NCBI GenBank assembly: GCA_004123355.1
Contig: SCHM01000004.1
Location: 4,186,316-4,250,315 of the forward strand
Source of the DNA: Amphirosellinia nigrospora
Taxonomy: Eukaryota; Ascomycota; Sordariomycetes; Xylariales; Xylariaceae
Direction: 5' to 3'
Length of the DNA: 64,000 bases
Shown: piece by piece, positions 34,300-47,864 of the stretch
Layout of the letters: the number at the start of each line of letters is the position of its first letter
Position numbering within the stretch: position 1 is the stretch's first letter
Translations under genes and position numbers: made by a program
Notes under the pieces: model-generated
Databases searched by the model: none
Seen by the model: only the letters and a program-made list of their open reading frames with translations
What the model was told of the DNA's origin: nothing

Positions 34300-36722
34300 C
34301 TATAATTTCTTTTTTAGGTCCCTGGGCTCATGTAAGCTGGTGGGCTTAGATGACCCGCTGTCCTCGTCTGATACCACGCCATCGAGGACGCTTTCACCAA
34401 AGCTTTGTTGGGTAGGAGGCCTGTCCTTCTCATCGTCCTCGCTTTTGCTTTGAAGTTTGCTGTCTGATGGCGCTCTCTCGACGTTTACAAAGCCACTCGT
34501 AGAAAGTGCGGGACTGCTGAGAGGCGTACCGTTTTTCTCGCTGCCAGAGTCGCTAAACGTGTTGGTGATGTTTCGGGACTTGCGCACGCTGCCAAAACCC
34601 CAACCACCTCCTGAGTTACCATTGCTGTTGCTAGATCGGCCCCAGCCCTCTTTCCGCTTCTGGCCTGCCCATGTTGTCCAGCTCCCAATATAAGCGCTGG
34701 CTCTAGTCCCAACAGAGCTCGGTGTTTGTTGTGCCTTGGATGTGTCCACGTTATGTCCATTCTTCTCCGCGTCTTGCTGCTCCATTTTGCTCTCTTCGGC
34801 GCGTTTTCTCTGCGCTTCTCGCAAAGTTTCCATATCAGCGTAGAACTTGTTGAACACTAGAGCACTTGTTGTCAGTAATTGCCATTTTGGGCATAATCCG
34901 GGAGTATTTTAGACGCGCGGGGTTTTCACACCACGACTATGGGTCAACGGGAAGGAGGCAAAGTTATTTTGCCCCTCAAAGAAGAAAAATGACATGGAAA
35001 ATTACTCACTTGTGCTGGCTTTTTCACGCCCAGCCGCTAGATTCCTGCCCAATACCTCCTTTCCAACCGCGAACCTTTCGTCCAGATGCAAATCTTGCAC
35101 TTGCTGTTGAATTCGGCGTTGGACGTCGTCAATGCTCAGTCCTCCAGCACATGGATGCCTCGGTTCAACAATATCGAATAAGTGAGAGTCGGTATTAGTA
35201 TTCCAGAGCCGGTAGTTGTCTGTTTTTGTCCAATATTCAATCCATTCGTTGCCAAAATCGTTCGAAGGGTCACCCTCAATATGCGGAAGCGTGGCTTTTG
35301 GATTGCCGGCGTTTTGAGCAAGGTAATTGCGATACTTCACGGCGGATATGAGTGATAGGAGATACTCTTCGAATTGAAGTCTAATAAACTCTTCACTTCC
35401 GCGGTAGCCCATCGTCTTCGGTCGCTGTGGATTCGCGTCATCCCATGTATCATTTACCTCCTGGGTGATAAAGTCAATCCATCGCCTGTCTGAGTGGGAG
35501 AGCGCTAAGGCACTGCGCAGAGATGGTGAAGTTATGTTGACGGTGTCCTCATCAAGGTTGATTAAGATATCACTATATCTGTCTTTTTGTTGCAATAGTA
35601 ACGAGTTTGTGCTGCCAACGATATATGACTTGGTGCCGAAATCGGCAAGAAGATCAAGCTGCTGAAGCGGTGTGTAGGGCCCAAACAAGCTTCCCTAATA
35701 TCCGGTCAGTGCTAATTCCAATATAGAGCCTTGAGATACTACCTTGCCAAAAACCTGTAGTGGTAACCCCATGTAGGTAAGCAGGGAGTTTCGATCACTA
35801 GTTCGTAAGCTCGTCGGCCGACATAGCCGTTTCTCGTAGCTATTCATCTCTGGCCCAGCACAGTCTTGCAAACTCCTCAATAAGCCTGGTATTAAAGAAA
35901 TCAACGAGAATTGCATCATGCAAAGGCGCTCACACCGTGAGCCGAAGAAGAGCATCTGGAGAAGTTAGAAGATTTAATTGGCATCCCTGGCAGGGCAAAA
36001 CACTTACTTTAGTTGTAAAAGACAACATTTCAGCAAGACCAAAGTCTGCCATCGAAACTCTCTCACGAGTTCCCGAAGACTCATGCCGAGGTATTGGTCG
36101 CGATCCACCTCCTCGCTCAGCTGGCCCCGTTCCTTTTCGTCAGCCAGGCTGTCCTGAAACCTTCGCAAGATTTCCGTATCGGTAAATTCACATTGCAAGA
36201 ACCAGGCGCTCGTCACAATGGATAGACGCTCCCTCAGCATACCGAAGAACTGTGGAGTATCAGCAATGACGACGACGGCCTTCTGGACGGTGGAGCGTGT
36301 GACGTCAGGCGGTCGGACAAGCAACCGGGAAGCGTCCATTTGTCTCGTACACGATATACCAAAAAGCGAGGTTGCAGGCATATCATCAGTGGCAGGTCGG
36401 AGTAGAGTGAAGTATGAGAAGTCCTCGGTGGAACTGAATCGATGTGTTATTGGGTCAGCACCTAGCCCGTTCCATCGGAGGCAAGGAGGGAATGGAATAC
36501 TAACGCATGAGCACCGTCACTGAGAGCCATGAAAGGCAGTAGTGTCCAGTCCCATTCCGCTGCCGGGTCACGGCCCTCCTCTACGCCAAACCACCGCTCG
36601 ACCTCGGGTCCTCTATGATGATGGAAGTCGACCACAGCCACCAGTGGTACAAAACCCGACTTTTCCGCGCTGCCGCCGCCGCCGCCGCCATCGCTGGCAA
36701 CCCCCCCAGCCGGACTTGTCAT
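34300..36722 (-). CDS. AVL9: Avl9 (DENN-like) late secretory pathway protein
   Basis: Five exons in gene order: 36505-36722, 36008-36433, 35743-35955, 35010-35694 and 34300-34856; about 700 residues. After a Gly-rich N-terminus, the AVL9 domain runs from PLVAVVDFHHHRGPEVERW through LPFMALSDGAHA|STEDFSYF, SLFGISCTRQ, VTRSTVQKAVVVI, MLFFGSRCERLCMMQFSLIS, GLPLQVFGK|GSLFGPYTP and RYSDILINLDEDTVN to EEFIRLQFEEYLL. The tail (exons 4-5) is low-complexity, with WTTWAGQKRKEGWG. Yeast Avl9 acts in exocytic transport from the late Golgi. The exon 2/3 junction is off by one: the raw donor reads CTAAA|GTAAGT, whereas AAG|GTAAGT would restore LQLK|MLFFG, so one G appears to be missing at 36007. The remaining junctions are phase-consistent. 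Confidence 0.88.
36665..36690. repeat. (GCC)n coding microsatellite in AVL9
   Basis: A run of GCC triplets encodes consecutive glycines on the minus strand near the N-terminus of Avl9. Confidence 0.85.
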
Positions 36723-39700
36723 TGCGACAACGGGGATACTGATCAGAGAGGCCGAACGCCACCTGGAAAGCCCGAGAAGAGGATTCGGTTGATGTTCGGT
36801 TTACGAGCAAGGAAGCTATCGACTGGGTAGAGTGGAGGCACAAGTAGGACAAGATGCTGCGGTAGTAGGTGCACTGCAATATTTCTAGCTCTTATAGTGA
36901 AGTGACGAAAAAAACACGACATTCCACGCGCCGTAGAGAGCGAGATGCAGCGCAGCAGGTGTGGTTGGTCGGCGCCACTATTCGAGATTTCGTGAGGACA
37001 TGGGTGGAATAATCAATCAGTGTCCATATCCGTACGTATGATCAGATGACAGGTGGAACACGTAAATTAATGGGATCGATAGAGTTTGCTGGCTGGCTAG
37101 CAAGCGATCAATCAATCCATCGATCAATCAATCAATAAAGAAATAAAGCAGGACGGAGAGAAATAATGTCAGACTAATAATAATAATAATAGCTGGTCTT
37201 GGTGTTGCCCATGCGATCGACTAGAGTAATTGGCCAATCGCCGTTGAACCGCCCACATTGGACCGAAGGACGTTGTTTAGGAGACTGCCCTTGCAGCATC
37301 AATAATACAGCCACATGGTCGAATTGCCATGCCCGTCCTCTTGCCGGCATTCGAAGAGACGGGAGACTCGAGAGACGGCAAGCATCCCATTTGAAGACGA
37401 GGAAAGAAAAAAAGAATAAAGAAGTCTGGGATTGTTGCGGTAGTAAGGTGGGGCAGGGAATATACCTACCTAGCTAGTAGGTACCTATATAATCCATCGT
37501 TACATTAGCTGTACGGTGGAGTACAGGCTTGGGTACCTATCGTGCAGGCCATCTACTCACTGACATCGTGGGGTCAATTCGAGGTGCTATTACCTACAGT
37601 AGATTACAGCTCCATTTACAGCACCCGACAGAGCTCTATCAGCGGTGACAAAGTGGCTCTTTCAGATCGCCCCCGCCACCCCACCATTCCCCTCACTCGG
37701 TACACGTTTGGTTGCCTTGGCGTGTCATCAATTCCCAGACCATCCCTACAGCATTATCCCCTTGTCCTTCTTATACCACTTTGAAGAACCTCCTTTTCGT
37801 CAGCAACATTGAAACTTAACTTGGGTAGCGCGTATCTATCTACCTTCAAGCAGCAACCATGCAGTTCGTTACGTAAGAGGCAGTGGATAATAGTATCTAC
37901 AGTAGTAGATACATGTTTTGCCGCCGCTCCCTTCTGTAACGGATATTGACCCCTCCGAACCTATCATCCGCGGTGCGCCCGACCCGTAGTATGGACGTGG
38001 CAAAAGCATGCCACCTGTCTTGCATTGCATAAACGACGCACCTCACGCATGGGCATGGGCATGGGCATGGAGCATGGGCAATGAGCATGATGATGATTTC
38101 CCACCAAGTGCCAGGACGCCCGCCTTCTTTTTGCTCGGGATGAGTACACAATAGGTATCAACCCTCTATCTATATTCATCTCTTTTCTCGTCCGAACAGC
38201 CACCCCGGCCTACTCGGTGTAGGTTTCGGTGCTATACAGCACAGCATGGTGCTACGAACTTCGGTGCTATCATGGACGTATCCGGGCCTTGGTTTTGGCC
38301 CGCTCTTGTCAGCAGCCAGGCCGGAATGCTTGGGACTTCTCTGTATGCGCGTCCGTGGAAGCTAATGCTGCTGATATTTTCGGTGCCGACACTACTTAAT
38401 GGTCGCCCTCACCGACACACACACTTGCACGAACCGGCAACACATCAGCCACAGGTCACAGGCGAATACGTGCGTTTTGGGTCGCCTGCACGGCCTCGTG
38501 CCATCGCCTCAACCACCACACTCCCGTTTCGACTGACTCTTTTTACCACCTCCATGATGCAACATGACGAGCCTGTATGCAGAACATCTGCGATCCAACG
38601 CCCCTCCCCCAAACTCCTATGCCACCACATGCTCTCCCACCAGCCGGCGGTGGGTAAGCATTGGAAGGCAGGTGCCTGAATAAGTAGTCGGTGTCCTTTC
38701 GTGTTACGCGTTACTTTCCCTAACGGGTCTACTCAATGTCCGTAGACATTCGCAAATTGCGCTTCTGCCTAGGCAGCCCAGCAACTTATCTCATCTTTCA
38801 TGTGATTACAGTATGTATCGGGGGCGACCATTCCTTCTTCAACGACGTCGGCTGTGTAACACCTGCAAAGAACAAATGTGACCTGCCTTACTCATGAGCC
38901 CCCCGTTTCCCTCCAGGCATCGGAATATACAAACGAGCGCCATGCGGCTGATGGCGCACCCCCAACGTCTCATACTGCTGCTTCATTCCCTTCGTAGAGT
39001 CATGAAAAACAAGGAAGTCCTCTCCGATACTATTAATATGTGGCGTCTTATAATACTATAGATGGGCAAGACAAGCGTTGGAAGGTACTTAGAACATAGG
39101 TCTAGACTTCGGATGATGTTTTGCGCATCATATACATCGCATATGTCGCCCTTACGGCTTAAAACGCTGTTGAACTCGGCCGAGGCGTCGTCACATCCGG
39201 ACGGAGCCGCGCACTCTAATTTGAGACTCTCGGGTGTATTTACACGAATAACCAAAACACTAAGTCGATATGTCAAAGTTCAGCATAAAAGTAGGAAGTA
39301 GAAGAGAGTAGACATATGTAAACATTCACTAATAATTTGTCTCGTCCGGTTGCTTCATATGTTATCCATGCTGCTGGCCTAGGCCTCGTCTAGACAAGAC
39401 TTGTATTCGCTATTCGCGCCATGAAGACAACAAATATTATACGTCGTACAGTTTTAGAAACAGCTGGGTTTAGTCACGTTACACAAGTTTGCTAACCTTA
39501 TATAACGGATGGGTTTCATTGTATTTGAGGGTGAACTCAAAGACACTATTGAATGAACAAGATAATTTTCATGTTAATATTGATAGTTGACTCTCTTCTA
39601 GTCTAATAACTATCAAGCCAGCCAATTCCCTCGCTATTTGACGCTTTCATGAATCGTCATCCAATTAGCGCATATGCTATCCGTATGCTCTTCAGCCCAG

Positions 39701-39737
39701 TTTTCCCATTTTCCCGATTCCGGATATGCCCCAAAAT
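36723..39737. other. Intergenic, simple repeats only
   Basis: Contains ATCA/AATC tetramers at about 37,105-37,140, (TAA)n at 37,176-37,191, GGGCAT hexamers at 38,048-38,085, and CTACCTAG/TAGGTACC motifs near 37,465. No ORF here has protein-like features; the 135-codon frame at 38,272-38,679 is motif-free. Confidence 0.5.
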
Positions 39738-42700
39738 TTACCTCCACGCGCTTAGGCCAGCCCATGGGTCCTGTGGTTGCTGCTGCTGGTGGGTAGGTCT
39801 GGGCGCGGCACCATTTGATGGAGTATTTTGATGTCCCGGGTATTGGTATTCTTGTTGGTGTTGAGGATAATGAATAGTCTGCTGTGGTCCTAATGGAGGA
39901 GGCCCGGGCGGAGTGGGGGAGGCACGAAACCAGGAGGAACGAATTGTTGCGGCTGCTGTCCTTGCGGGTTCCCGTAGGTGTGTATTGGTTAGATGCAAAG
40001 GATGTCTGATTTGGTGGTGGTGAGGCCGGTCCTCTGCCGGAAACACCAAGGTTGAAACTTGTCTGTGTCGGAGGGGGATACTGGTCCGGGGTTACGTCCC
40101 CAATTACTAGGATTGTAGGTAGCTTGCCCATATTGCTGGTTAGTTTGTTGTAGATTTGGAGTATAGGATTGTTGGGGCACAGGTGTGTATGTGCTATTAG
40201 GCTGAGGATTAGAGAAGCCAGGATAATTAGCTTGATTAGGAGGCGGAGAGTTGGGGACTTGGTAGTGGCCAGCGAAGTTGGTTTGGGGATATCGAGGAGC
40301 GTTGTTGAAAGAGAGTGGTGTCGGTGTTGGTCGTGATGATCCTGGGTTAGGAGACGGTGAGGAATGATTCGGATCGACGGACATGCGCTCCATGAGCCCA
40401 CGCAGCCTCTCCCGCTCCATCTCAGCTTGAGAGCTCTTGTTGGCGGCCTTTTCTTGCTCAATTTGATTGAGTAATTGGGCCCCTTCTGATCTCCTATTGT
40501 TGACAAATGTCTCAACGTTCTTCTCGAGACTCTCCACCGTCTCTTTCATCTCGCTATACCAATTTTTTGCGCTCTGCAAGCCTGACTCGAGATCTAGGAA
40601 GTCTTGATACACCCTCTTGTATTTGTTGACTACAGAATTCCTTTGTCTCTGGATGGCTTCGTATTTGCTCTGCTCAGCCCGCACACGCTTATCCTGGAGA
40701 AGGCTATTGAATGACGCGGTCAACTCTTTCATCAACGCAGACTGTTTGTGATTCGCCTGTAAAAGACGATTTTGGTGTGGTCGGAACTTCTCCAGTTCAG
40801 ATTGAAATAGCTCATTTTCGTAATTTGCTATCGCTTTTTTGTTCAAGATTAATATCTGAGAGATATCGTCATTATGAACCTAACACCATTAGTCAATAAG
40901 AGCTACACGCAAACCGAGCCTGAAGAGCCCACCTTTTCTTTGAGATCTTTCAACACTTGGTTGCGTTCTCTTTTCACGAGGTTTAGCTTCTTAAGGATGT
41001 CCTCAACTCTGCTAATCTGTTGTGCAACGCTTAAGCTTCCATCCTCGAAGTCGGCATCCAGTAGATTCGGCTGCTCCGTGGCCGGACTATTCGAGTTACT
41101 TGACTTGGTTCTGATTTTGCGGACTGCGTTTTGAAAAAGAACGTCAACTTCACCGAGCTGGGCAGCGTGCCGCATTTGCTCGATGTCAGCCTCATTTTGT
41201 CTGAATTTCGCATACAGTTGCCCATCACTCTTGGCCGCTTCATCCAATGCCTCCTTATAATTCCGCACGTTTCCTCTCAAAGTAGTGGTGAGTCGTGAGC
41301 TCGGTTGTTGCGTCCATTCGCTCTCATACTTCGATCTCATCTTTTCACATACACTCTCTTCCATATCAAGCTGTTTCGAGCACCGATCCAAGACTGTAAT
41401 GATCGCGTCTTTGTCTATGCCTAACGTATCGAATATCGAAATTGGGTTTTCGTGCCCCGCAACATCGTCGCACCAAGTCCTAAAATCTTCGTCTGGTAGT
41501 ATATCTTGATCAATGCCACCTTTCAACACCTGCAAAGCACCCGGCAGTCTTAGGTAATCCAAGCTCGCTGCCATTTCGCTGTTGGCGGAATCTACTCTCT
41601 CGGTCTCGGCCCGCACTAACTTTGCTTTCTCCTCATCATACAAACTCGCGGACTCAGTAACAGCGAAAGGGACGATTTTCGCGAATAAATCTGGACCCGT
41701 AATTCGTTGTATATCTTGACCAGCATATAGCTCGTTCACGGGAATTGGCTTTGCGGCTGGTAGCTTGGGCACGGGAACTAGGCTAGGTTCCGAGGGTACC
41801 GGTTGATGATAGATATAGTCGTTATCTTTTATCAAGCTCTTTAGTTTGTCTTGGATAGTTGTCAGGTTCCGTTTTGTGATATCCGCGAGTATCGGCCCCG
41901 TGTCAGAGCTCACGTTGGAGCTAGGTGACGGTGAACTAGGAAAGCCACTGGCTAGCTTATTTGCTTCCTTAGCTTGGATTTCGGCTGCGGTTAATCTCGC
42001 GACAGCAACGCCGTATGAATTTGCGTCTTCGTCCGCCAAAGCTTGGTAATACTGCGAGTTGGCGCTCATTAAGCTGGCTTTGATCTACAAGTCGATTAGA
42101 CGCTAAAGCCCTGGATGCATCATTTCTAAAGGTTCGGGGAATCCAACGTACTTGTGTAAATAGGAGCCAAATTTTCTCAAAAATGCCGTTGTTCACATTT
42201 TCCTGGACACCCTCAAGTGCCTGTTGGTAGAGGTATGCGGCTTGACTTGACAGTTTCGCCAACATGCCTACCTTCTTCTGGTCCGCAACTTGCTTCTCTA
42301 GGAAGACCTCCTGGGCTTTGTGCCAGCATTATCGATATGAGAGTCTTAACAGTCTCCCTACTCAAATCTGACGATGGCGCGTGTGTAGAAAATTCTCGTT
42401 TATATATGTGAACATGCCGGCGGAGGCTTGGAAGGAGTGATAGGCCATCTTCAGGCCAGCGTCTTCGGAGCGGGCTTGCACGGCGGCATGACAGGATAAA
42501 ACGGCAGAGATGTTGAATATAATCGAAGCCTTTTCAAAAGCTAGCGAGTATTGTGAGGTTGACTTGTGGGTAAATGCGTCAAACCTAAGTAGCAAAGTCA
42601 GGATATCGCGCCACGAACGCACAAGGGGAGCGTCGGTACCATGTGAAGGAGATCTTGATGTGTTGCTCGTCGACGGGGAAGCGCAAGTCAAGCAGCTCCA

Positions 42701-42917
42701 GCTGGCCGTAATACCTGTACAACAGATCCCTGCCGGCGGTGCTGTCCTTCCCGGCGCCCCTCATGTCCTGTCGCAGCCGATTGAGGGTGGCGCATTCTTC
42801 GGCGTATCGTTCGGGGTCGTCTCCGTATGTGTCGCGGATATATATCTTGAGCGGTGTAATCCAGTCAATCTCGTTTGTAGCCTTAAGAGGCACAGACAGC
42901 ATGGGCGTTTGCGTCAT
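39738..42917 (-). CDS. BRO1: Bro1, ESCRT-associated endosomal sorting protein (several frameshifts)
   Basis: Exons: 42640-42917, 42152-42584, 40933-42084 and 39738-40879, about 1000 residues. The N-terminal Bro1 domain has KATNEIDWITPLKIYI, YAEECATLNRLRQDMRGAG, RYYGQLELLDLRFP and KISFTW|FDAFTHKSTSQYSLAF. SQYYQALADEDANSYGVA and ELYAGQDIQRITGPDLFAK continue the domain. A coiled-coil V-like region fills exon 3 and most of exon 4. The tail is Pro/Gln-rich and ends DPWAGLSAWR. Bro1 binds ESCRT-III and recruits the Doa4 deubiquitinase in multivesicular-body sorting; the start MTQTPMLSVPLK and the WAGL tail separate it from the pH-signalling paralogue PalA/Rim20. Frame breaks lie near 42,380, 42,315, 40,075, 39,970 and 39,916. 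The last three fall in C runs that need one more C. Between breaks the protein is fully conserved. Confidence 0.88.
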
Positions 42918-44965
42918 GTTGGGCGGGTCCGAGCTAACAAGAACACAAGATGAGAGCTTGCGCTCATAGAAGTTGGTAATGAAACGGTCCGGGCTAGGTT
43001 CTCATACCTAGGGTTCGGTGGGTTTAGGGTTTACGAGGCTCGAATCGTAGGTGAAGAGTTACCGTAATCTAGGTGTCTAGCTACCTAGAAGGTTTGGGCC
43101 GTATGGTAGGAGCGACTGGGGTGGAGTCGGATGTGTGCGATGTGACGATGTGTCGTAGGTATGCTGGCTGTAGCGGGAGTGGTAGTGGAGATAAGCCTCT
43201 ATCTGCCACGCTGTCCCTCACAGCCACGTGCCCGTCGCAAAGCGTTTCTATGTTCAACAACCAGTCCGGTCTATAGGAGATGATATCTCACGCTGTTCGT
43301 TGCCTGCTGCCGCTGTTGCTGCTGCTGATGATGATGATGAGCGACCGAAGGACTGAAGGGTTGACGAAGGCAAGGTGGCATGCAAAAGCGGGTTCCGTGG
43401 AGGAATGCAGACACTAGGTGCCTACCTACATAATGCACCTAGGTAGGTAGGTACCTGGGTAGGTTAGGCCGTCGAGAATCGAGCGTCAAAGAATGGCGAT
43501 CAGCAAGGTACTAGGTATGCTATCATATTATGGATACAGTCAGATGATGCATGAAGCTGCGTACGACGCACCACGCAGCGCGTTTACGCATCGCTAAGCC
43601 GGGTGTAAGTATAATCACGGATGGCACACAGGGATACACAGACAAGGGCGTCGAGCAGTGGAGAGCAGATAAGTCGTACCTACGGATGAGGTTGTATTGG
43701 GATTGGAGTTGGGCCGTGTCGTAGCCGCTGTCGAGTGTCATTAGGCGCCTTTGGTAGAGGGTGGGCAGGAGAGTGGGAGGCCTAGAGCTACGCTAGATGG
43801 CGGGGTAAATATATACCTAGTAAATCTATAAGCGCCTATACGCTCTACCTTCTCGGTAGGTAAGGTAATTAAATTACCTTTACTTGTAAAATCAGCCATC
43901 AGATCTGGATTCTTACCCTTCTATGTACTTTTCGAGCTAGAAGTTGAGCATGTATAAAGCACCTAAGATAGATTATGCTGCGCCAACACAGTGAGTGCAA
44001 ATTGAGCGTACGACATGGGCTTTAATGATACCTAGAGCATTGTAATGGCTAGCTTTGAGATACTGATGCGCAGTCGTATTGCTACTTACTACCTAGGTAC
44101 AAGAACATCCAAAGTATCTCACTACCTCATATGTTCACCTCACCAATCGTTAGCTTGCAACAGCGCTTGACAATGCAAAGTGATCGTCCCCGCCAGCGTT
44201 CGAGAATCCTCTGTGGCCGGCCATTGGCTTTGAGGTTGCTGCCAAGCATCTTACAAGTCCGCTGCGAACGCTTAGTTGAGCCGACCAGCCTTAGCCGAGG
44301 GGATGGCATCACCGACGTTCGCTCGCAGATTAACCCAGCCCTAGCCCGGTTTGACGGGTGGCCTGTTCTGCGGCCATCTGTGAGACTTCGTGATGCCTTC
44401 TGCATCACATGCATTAGCAGTCTAGTGAGACGAGGTGCCCCCTCCAACCATCCAGTTAGGCACATATCGATGCAAGCATAAAAATGTAGCGAGGTTTGTG
44501 AGTTTGTTCAAATTCATTAGATCGTGTTATCGTATCTTGGAATGAGGAGAGTGGCCTTCGACATGCCGCCATAGCTAACGGCCGCGAATTGCTACATCAA
44601 GTACATTGTGTAATTAGTATACAAGCACCGCAGTGCGACGCCAGATGGTCTCGAGGATATCCTGCGCTGAGGGCATCGTCAACAGCACCATTAAAGGGAT
44701 TGCTGCATAGCTGGCCAGCCAGAGAGTCTAGTTTTCCACCAAAACAAAATATTGAAACGCCTCAGGACTAGAAGTCCGCCCTCGACACCGCCCCATGCAT
44801 GGCTAGTTACCACTATGTCCCATTCTAATGAACTAAAAACATGTGTGTACATATACAGTGGTCATCAATCTAGCAAGGTAGATATGATATATGTTGCTCC
44901 GCAATGGTGATCATTCGGCCTTGCTTTCGCTCGACTCGTCTTTGGGTTTATTCGACTTCTCGGTA
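42918..44965. other. Intergenic, nothing recognised
   Basis: BRO1 upstream region with CTG/ATG triplet runs at about 43,305-43,345 and a dense GGTAGGTA cluster (separate entry), then motif-free sequence up to the MDJ1 3' end. Confidence 0.5.
43428..43465. repeat. Palindromic CCTACCTA/TAGGTAGG cluster
   Basis: Overlapping ACCTACCTA and its complement TAGGTAGG(TACC) around a central CCTAGG. Similar single copies occur in many intergenic stretches of this window. Confidence 0.75.
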
Positions 44966-46672
44966 TTATTTTTGGGACTTGTCTTCTGGTTGCTTTTCTT
45001 CCGTAGTCGGGTCTTGATCGCGGTGGGCAGGATGATTAGTGAGATTATGCCACATTGACTTTAAGAATCCCTCGTTCTTGTGTGTCGCCGGGTCATCATC
45101 CTTCGTTGCCTCCTCGGCCCTGACGAAGATGTAGTTTCGGACCTAGTACACTCTTTTGTTAGTCTTCTGGTTCTTGCTTCAGGCAACGTAAGGAACCTAT
45201 ACTCACCCGGCATCTTGATATTCATAACCTTCTTGGCCGTCTTGTCTCCCATTTCATCGGCTAGCATCTCCAAAAGTGTGCGTTGATTCGCAGATAGATA
45301 CTTAGGCATCCCTACGCGGAATTCAACTCGGAGATCGCCAGTCCCACCACGCCGCATTCCCAGTTGCTTCATTCCCATGCCGCCCAAAGTCAGCTTGTCT
45401 CCCGTGTTAGTCCCCGTCGCGACCTTGACGTTCACCTCGCCGTCGAGAGTAGGGATCGTCACTCACCGCCCAACATAGCTGTTGTTACGGGAATGCTAGC
45501 CGTGTACAAAATGTCCGAGCCTGAACGCTTGAATTTTGGATCGGGCGCAACCTTGACTACGACATAAAGATCTCCTCTTGCCGTTCGGGTACCGGGAGGA
45601 GCCATGCCACCGGTAACCGGGGCATCTCCCTCCCATCCAATCGAAGTTTCATACCATCCTCGATACCCCCGGAATGTCAACAACGAGGGTTTTGCGACTC
45701 TTGACCGCACCCTCTCCGTGACAAGTCTTACACTCTGATCCTCGTGGAGTTTCTTGGCCAGTACCTCTACAAGTAGAGCAAGTCGAGGCCATTTGGAAAC
45801 CTCCTTGCATGAAATGCACCTGGGTACCTGTACCGCCACACGACCTACACTGACTGCGTTTGGTTCCGGGCTTCAGACCGCTGCCAGTACAGGTATTACA
45901 CGTAACCATGGATGTATCGTGATCGATTTGCTGGTGCCCTTCGCTGCCTCCATGAATGATATGGTTGTTTGTACCTCTATCTTTTCTCCGACCAAAATCT
46001 CCTGTGCGTAAGGGTTTTTTGCGCGACCGCGGCCACTACCTCGTCCACCAGAAAATGCGTTGAATAGATCTTCAAAATCAAAATTGGCGCCAAACCCTCC
46101 TCCTGCTCCGAAGCCGGAAAAGGGACTACCTTCGCCAAAGGGGTTACCGCCTCCCGGATGAGGCGCACCATTCGGATCGAAACCGGCGGCGCCAAATTGG
46201 TCATATTGTTCCTTCTTTTTCGGATCGGATAGGATTTCGTATGCTGATTGAATGTCCCCAAATTTGTCTTTCGCTGTAGGATCCTTGTTGGTATCGGGGT
46301 GGAATTTCTTCGCTAATCCATAATAGGCTTTCTTGATTTCACCAGCTGATGCATTTTTCCCGACACCTAGAGTTTTGTACGGGTCACTAATCGCGAGGGC
46401 GCTTGATGTGGCGTGGAATGACTGTTTATGGCCGTAGTTAGCTTTTAGTGACAATCGGGTGCGCAAGTGGGAGGTCCTCACCCGTCTTTGAGTAGGGGTC
46501 TGAGACAACGGCTGGGGAAGCGGCTTTCCGTACCGCTTTGAAAGGTATGATATGAAGCTGCTCGGTGCTTTGCGCTGTCGTAGGTTGTCTCGTAGTCGCG
46601 GACTTCGACATATCTGAGCAGGGAGAATATGCGCGACGGCAGCGCAGCCTTTACAAAAGTGCCGGAATTCAT
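44966..46672 (-). CDS. MDJ1: Mdj1, mitochondrial type I J-protein (multiple frameshifts)
   Basis: Exons: 46482-46672, 45207-46421 and 44966-45142. The N-terminus [16 protein letters not shown] is a mitochondrial targeting sequence. The first splice gives [12 protein letters not shown]. Then come the J domain ([24 protein letters not shown] with the HPD motif), a Gly/Phe-rich linker, four zinc-binding CxxCxGxG repeats ([32 protein letters not shown]) and the C-terminal substrate-binding domain ([43 protein letters not shown]). It should work with mitochondrial Hsp70 in folding matrix proteins. Frame breaks lie in exon 1 (about 46,540), at 45,910, 45,668, 45,632, 45,463, at the 45,207 donor and at 45,119. 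Most are G/C runs one base short. With one G restored at each of the last two, the C-terminus reads [17 protein letters not shown] to KSQK at TAA 44,966-44,968. Confidence 0.88.
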
Positions 46673-47864
46673 TGTTTGAGGATTCGCAGTAGAGATAAAT
46701 GAAAATTCAAACACCAAATGTCCGTTGCATGACGGCCAGACCGGAAATAGTCCCTAACAGGGTACTACTGGAAGCTTTCAGATTTACAGTTAAGAATAAA
46801 TTGAATGTGTAAGTAATCCCACTACAATGACGCTCCAACATTTTTTCTCGCTTTAGCGTGGACGCCAAGGCCAGTAGCTCTAGCAAGCTACGCCAAGACC
46901 AACTAATGCCGAGCAGTCGGGAAGCTTCTCGACTCAGCCTGCTGGCGATTTATTTTGATAAGATAAGGTATACAGTGTTATCATTCACACAAAAATCCCT
47001 TCTGGAAGGCGTACTGTACAAGCATTTATTGGTTTGTCAGCAGCCCACCAACAAACTAGCCTAGCGTATGGGGTATATGAAAACAAGTCTCTTCTCTCAC
47101 TACAATTCGCTGGAAGCGTGATTGTGTATTTGTAGTTTCGACACTCGCAACATGTGTGTAATCAATATCCGACCTCTACCAAAATTGAAAGTATCTAGTG
47201 TGCAGTTAAATTCTGTTATCTCGAATTTATCATGTCTAGAAAATTGCAGTCCGTTGATAGCCGATCAAGTCCATTTATCGATAGCCCACTTCTCCAATCA
47301 ATTCGCCAAAACAGGAAGTTGTTTAATTCCGCACTAGGCCAAGTCCGAATAAAGTGGTTCGGACTTCGCGTCAACGGGGTCGACCCTCCAACCAGTGCAT
47401 CTTTTAGACTTTGTCATGCAATACAAAGTATTGAAATTTGTGCTCTAATAAGAGAAAGCAATCTCACGACGTAGAGACCTTACAGAAGGTAATGGCTCTT
47501 TAGTTTAAGAAGAGATTAAGTAAGACGAAAAGTTAAATACAAGCCCAAGTTCCTTCCCATCGCGTATATGTAAGACATGCAAGACAGTCATGAATTCGTC
47601 GGTCCCTAATCCTCCGTGATGCGAGCGAATATCCACCAGTCGCTTAAACTCCATATGAAAATGCAATGTGCAACCTTCTGCAAGCGTGCTGTAAGGTATA
47701 TACCCGTCCCATGCCGACATGTTTGATGTCCGCTGACCCATTATGCCTCGTGCTGTAAATATGCTTTTATGTATGTGCATGTGCAATCAGCCAGCAGTGA
47801 CGTAAATCCAGGAACACAAGTGTTTATAGATCCATTATTCATAACGCATGCTCTCCCGTGAGCA
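46673..47864. other. Intergenic between MDJ1 and SAP30, nothing recognised
   Basis: MDJ1 promoter side, then AT-leaning sequence with motif-free ORFs. No gene supported. Confidence 0.45.

Noticed and set aside
38272-38679. 135-codon plus-strand ORF between AVL9 and BRO1
   Set aside because: Composition is random, with no motif and no conserved-looking stretch.
39738-42917. PalA/Rim20 instead of Bro1
   Set aside because: Both have a Bro1 domain, but the N-terminus (KATNEIDWITPLK), the RLRQDMRGAG segment and the Pro/Gln-rich tail ending PWAGLSAWR fit Bro1.
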